Assembly (NCBI RefSeq): GCF_921293095.1
Contig: NC_060246.1
Location: 92,563,030 to 92,627,029 of the forward strand
DNA length: 64,000 bases
Direction: 5' to 3'
Source of the DNA: Ischnura elegans
Taxonomy: Eukaryota; Arthropoda; Insecta; Odonata; Coenagrionidae
Shown here: positions 63,165 to 64,000 of the stretch, piece by piece
How positions within the stretch are numbered: position 1 is the stretch's first letter
Layout of the letters: each line of letters starts with the position of its first letter
Program-made: the position numbers and the translations under genes
Notes under the pieces: generated by a model
What the model saw: only the letters and a program-made list of their open reading frames with translations
What the model was told of the DNA's origin: nothing
Database searches by the model: none

Positions 63165-64000
63165 ATTAAACAGAACTAATTTTCTGGATTACCCTAGTAC
63201 ATATAACTATTCTACAGTTTTTAGAAGAAAAAAGTCTTGGAGTTGAGTTTGAGAAGGGTAACGTTACACAGAACGTTTTATGGTTGCTGATGACTTTGTA
63301 GTGCTTGAAGATATATCTAACAAATACTACAGCAACGGAAGGCTACAGCTAGTACAAATCAATGAGAAAAATGCATAGTAGAATACAAAATAGACATGTT
63401 GCATATTCCTGATAAAGTACCAATAAACATAATTATAAATTTCATAACTTTCAGGAAAATTTAATGATTCCCTGATTTTAGCTTGTTCTGTGAAGAGCTA
63501 GTATTACCATTTCTTTAAAATTAATCATTTGCCACATAATGAATGTCTATTATGCATTATGCCCATACATTGAAAATAATACCTAATTTACAAAAAAAAA
63601 AACAAACATGATCTCCAGAAGCAGGGAATACTGTTAACTGGTTTTTTTTAAATGCAGTCAAAAGAATTTTCTTAATGTAATAAAATATGATTGCTTTTCT
63701 CATACACAGAACTTTTATGAATGAAATTCTCCATATTTTCAATTTTGTGAAGATTAATATCTCAGGCCAAACTTGTAAGTGCTAGTTGGTAATATGTGAT
63801 TCAATTCCTATCCCTTTGAACATATACCCTTTGAGTTTGCCATCATACAACTACTTGGCCCAACTATATGATACCAAATGCTCATTTAGCACTCCAAATT
63901 GCCCATTTAGCATGCTGACTTGACACAAGTTTATTCTGAAAAGGAAATTACTCCAGATTGAATAAATTATAATTAATAATAATCCCTTATTATTATTGAT

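Larger units (their letters stand above)
61269..64000. other. Intron of the zinc-finger gene and beyond
   Basis: Upstream of the zinc-finger exon to the window end. It contains a mariner relic (61500-62420), a LINE fragment (62745-63105) and a GC-rich hairpin (63118-63164). No further zinc-finger exon is recognised. From 63170 to 64000 the sequence is A+T-rich without identifiable content. Confidence 0.6.

Overview
This is a 64-kb piece of an intron-rich animal nuclear genome, most likely an insect: A+T-rich introns, GT-AG splicing, insect-like protein sequences, and many mariner, Tigger/pogo, hAT-like and piggyBac-like repeats plus a tRNA-derived SINE. I cannot fix the order or species from sequence alone. 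There are no prokaryotic operons, CRISPR arrays or phage genes.

Three protein-coding genes are supported. (1) Minus strand, 48604 down to at least 1851: PDZD8, the ER-anchored lipid-transfer tether, reassembled here from 20 coding exons (1,305 codons, every exon junction in phase). Its order is N-terminal membrane anchor, SMP domain, PDZ, C2, C1 zinc finger, disordered acidic and Ser/Pro-rich linkers, C-terminal helical region. The 3' end runs off the left edge. (2) Plus strand, 53229-55217: Rab9, a late-endosomal small GTPase in three coding exons, divergently arranged with PDZD8. It has an expanded loop after the NKxD motif and a di-cysteine prenylation site lying one base out of phase with an immediately following stop codon. 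(3) Minus strand, 61032-61268: the last exon of a C2H2 zinc-finger gene whose upstream exons lie to the right.

Most of the remaining sequence is intron (PDZD8 introns alone cover over 40 kb) filled with mobile-element relics. The clearest are: a 2.55-kb element with about 406-bp inverted repeats and an 8-bp target duplication (34315-36862); a piggyBac-like foldback (8764-9494); Tigger/pogo elements (2280-3991, 10879-11882, 23945-26520); a hAT-like element nested in the last of these (24946-26032); a PIF/Harbinger-like MITE with a paralogous empty site (40419-40705); a mariner transposase relic (61500-62420) whose catalytic motif lies in a perfect 23-bp-armed palindrome; a LINE reverse-transcriptase tail (62745-63105); and two tRNA-derived SINEs.

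The two complete genes relate to the same compartment. PDZD8 is known in other animals to tether ER to late endosomes/lysosomes and to bind Rab7, while Rab9 works on late endosomes. Their divergent arrangement here may be chance or may reflect a shared control region.
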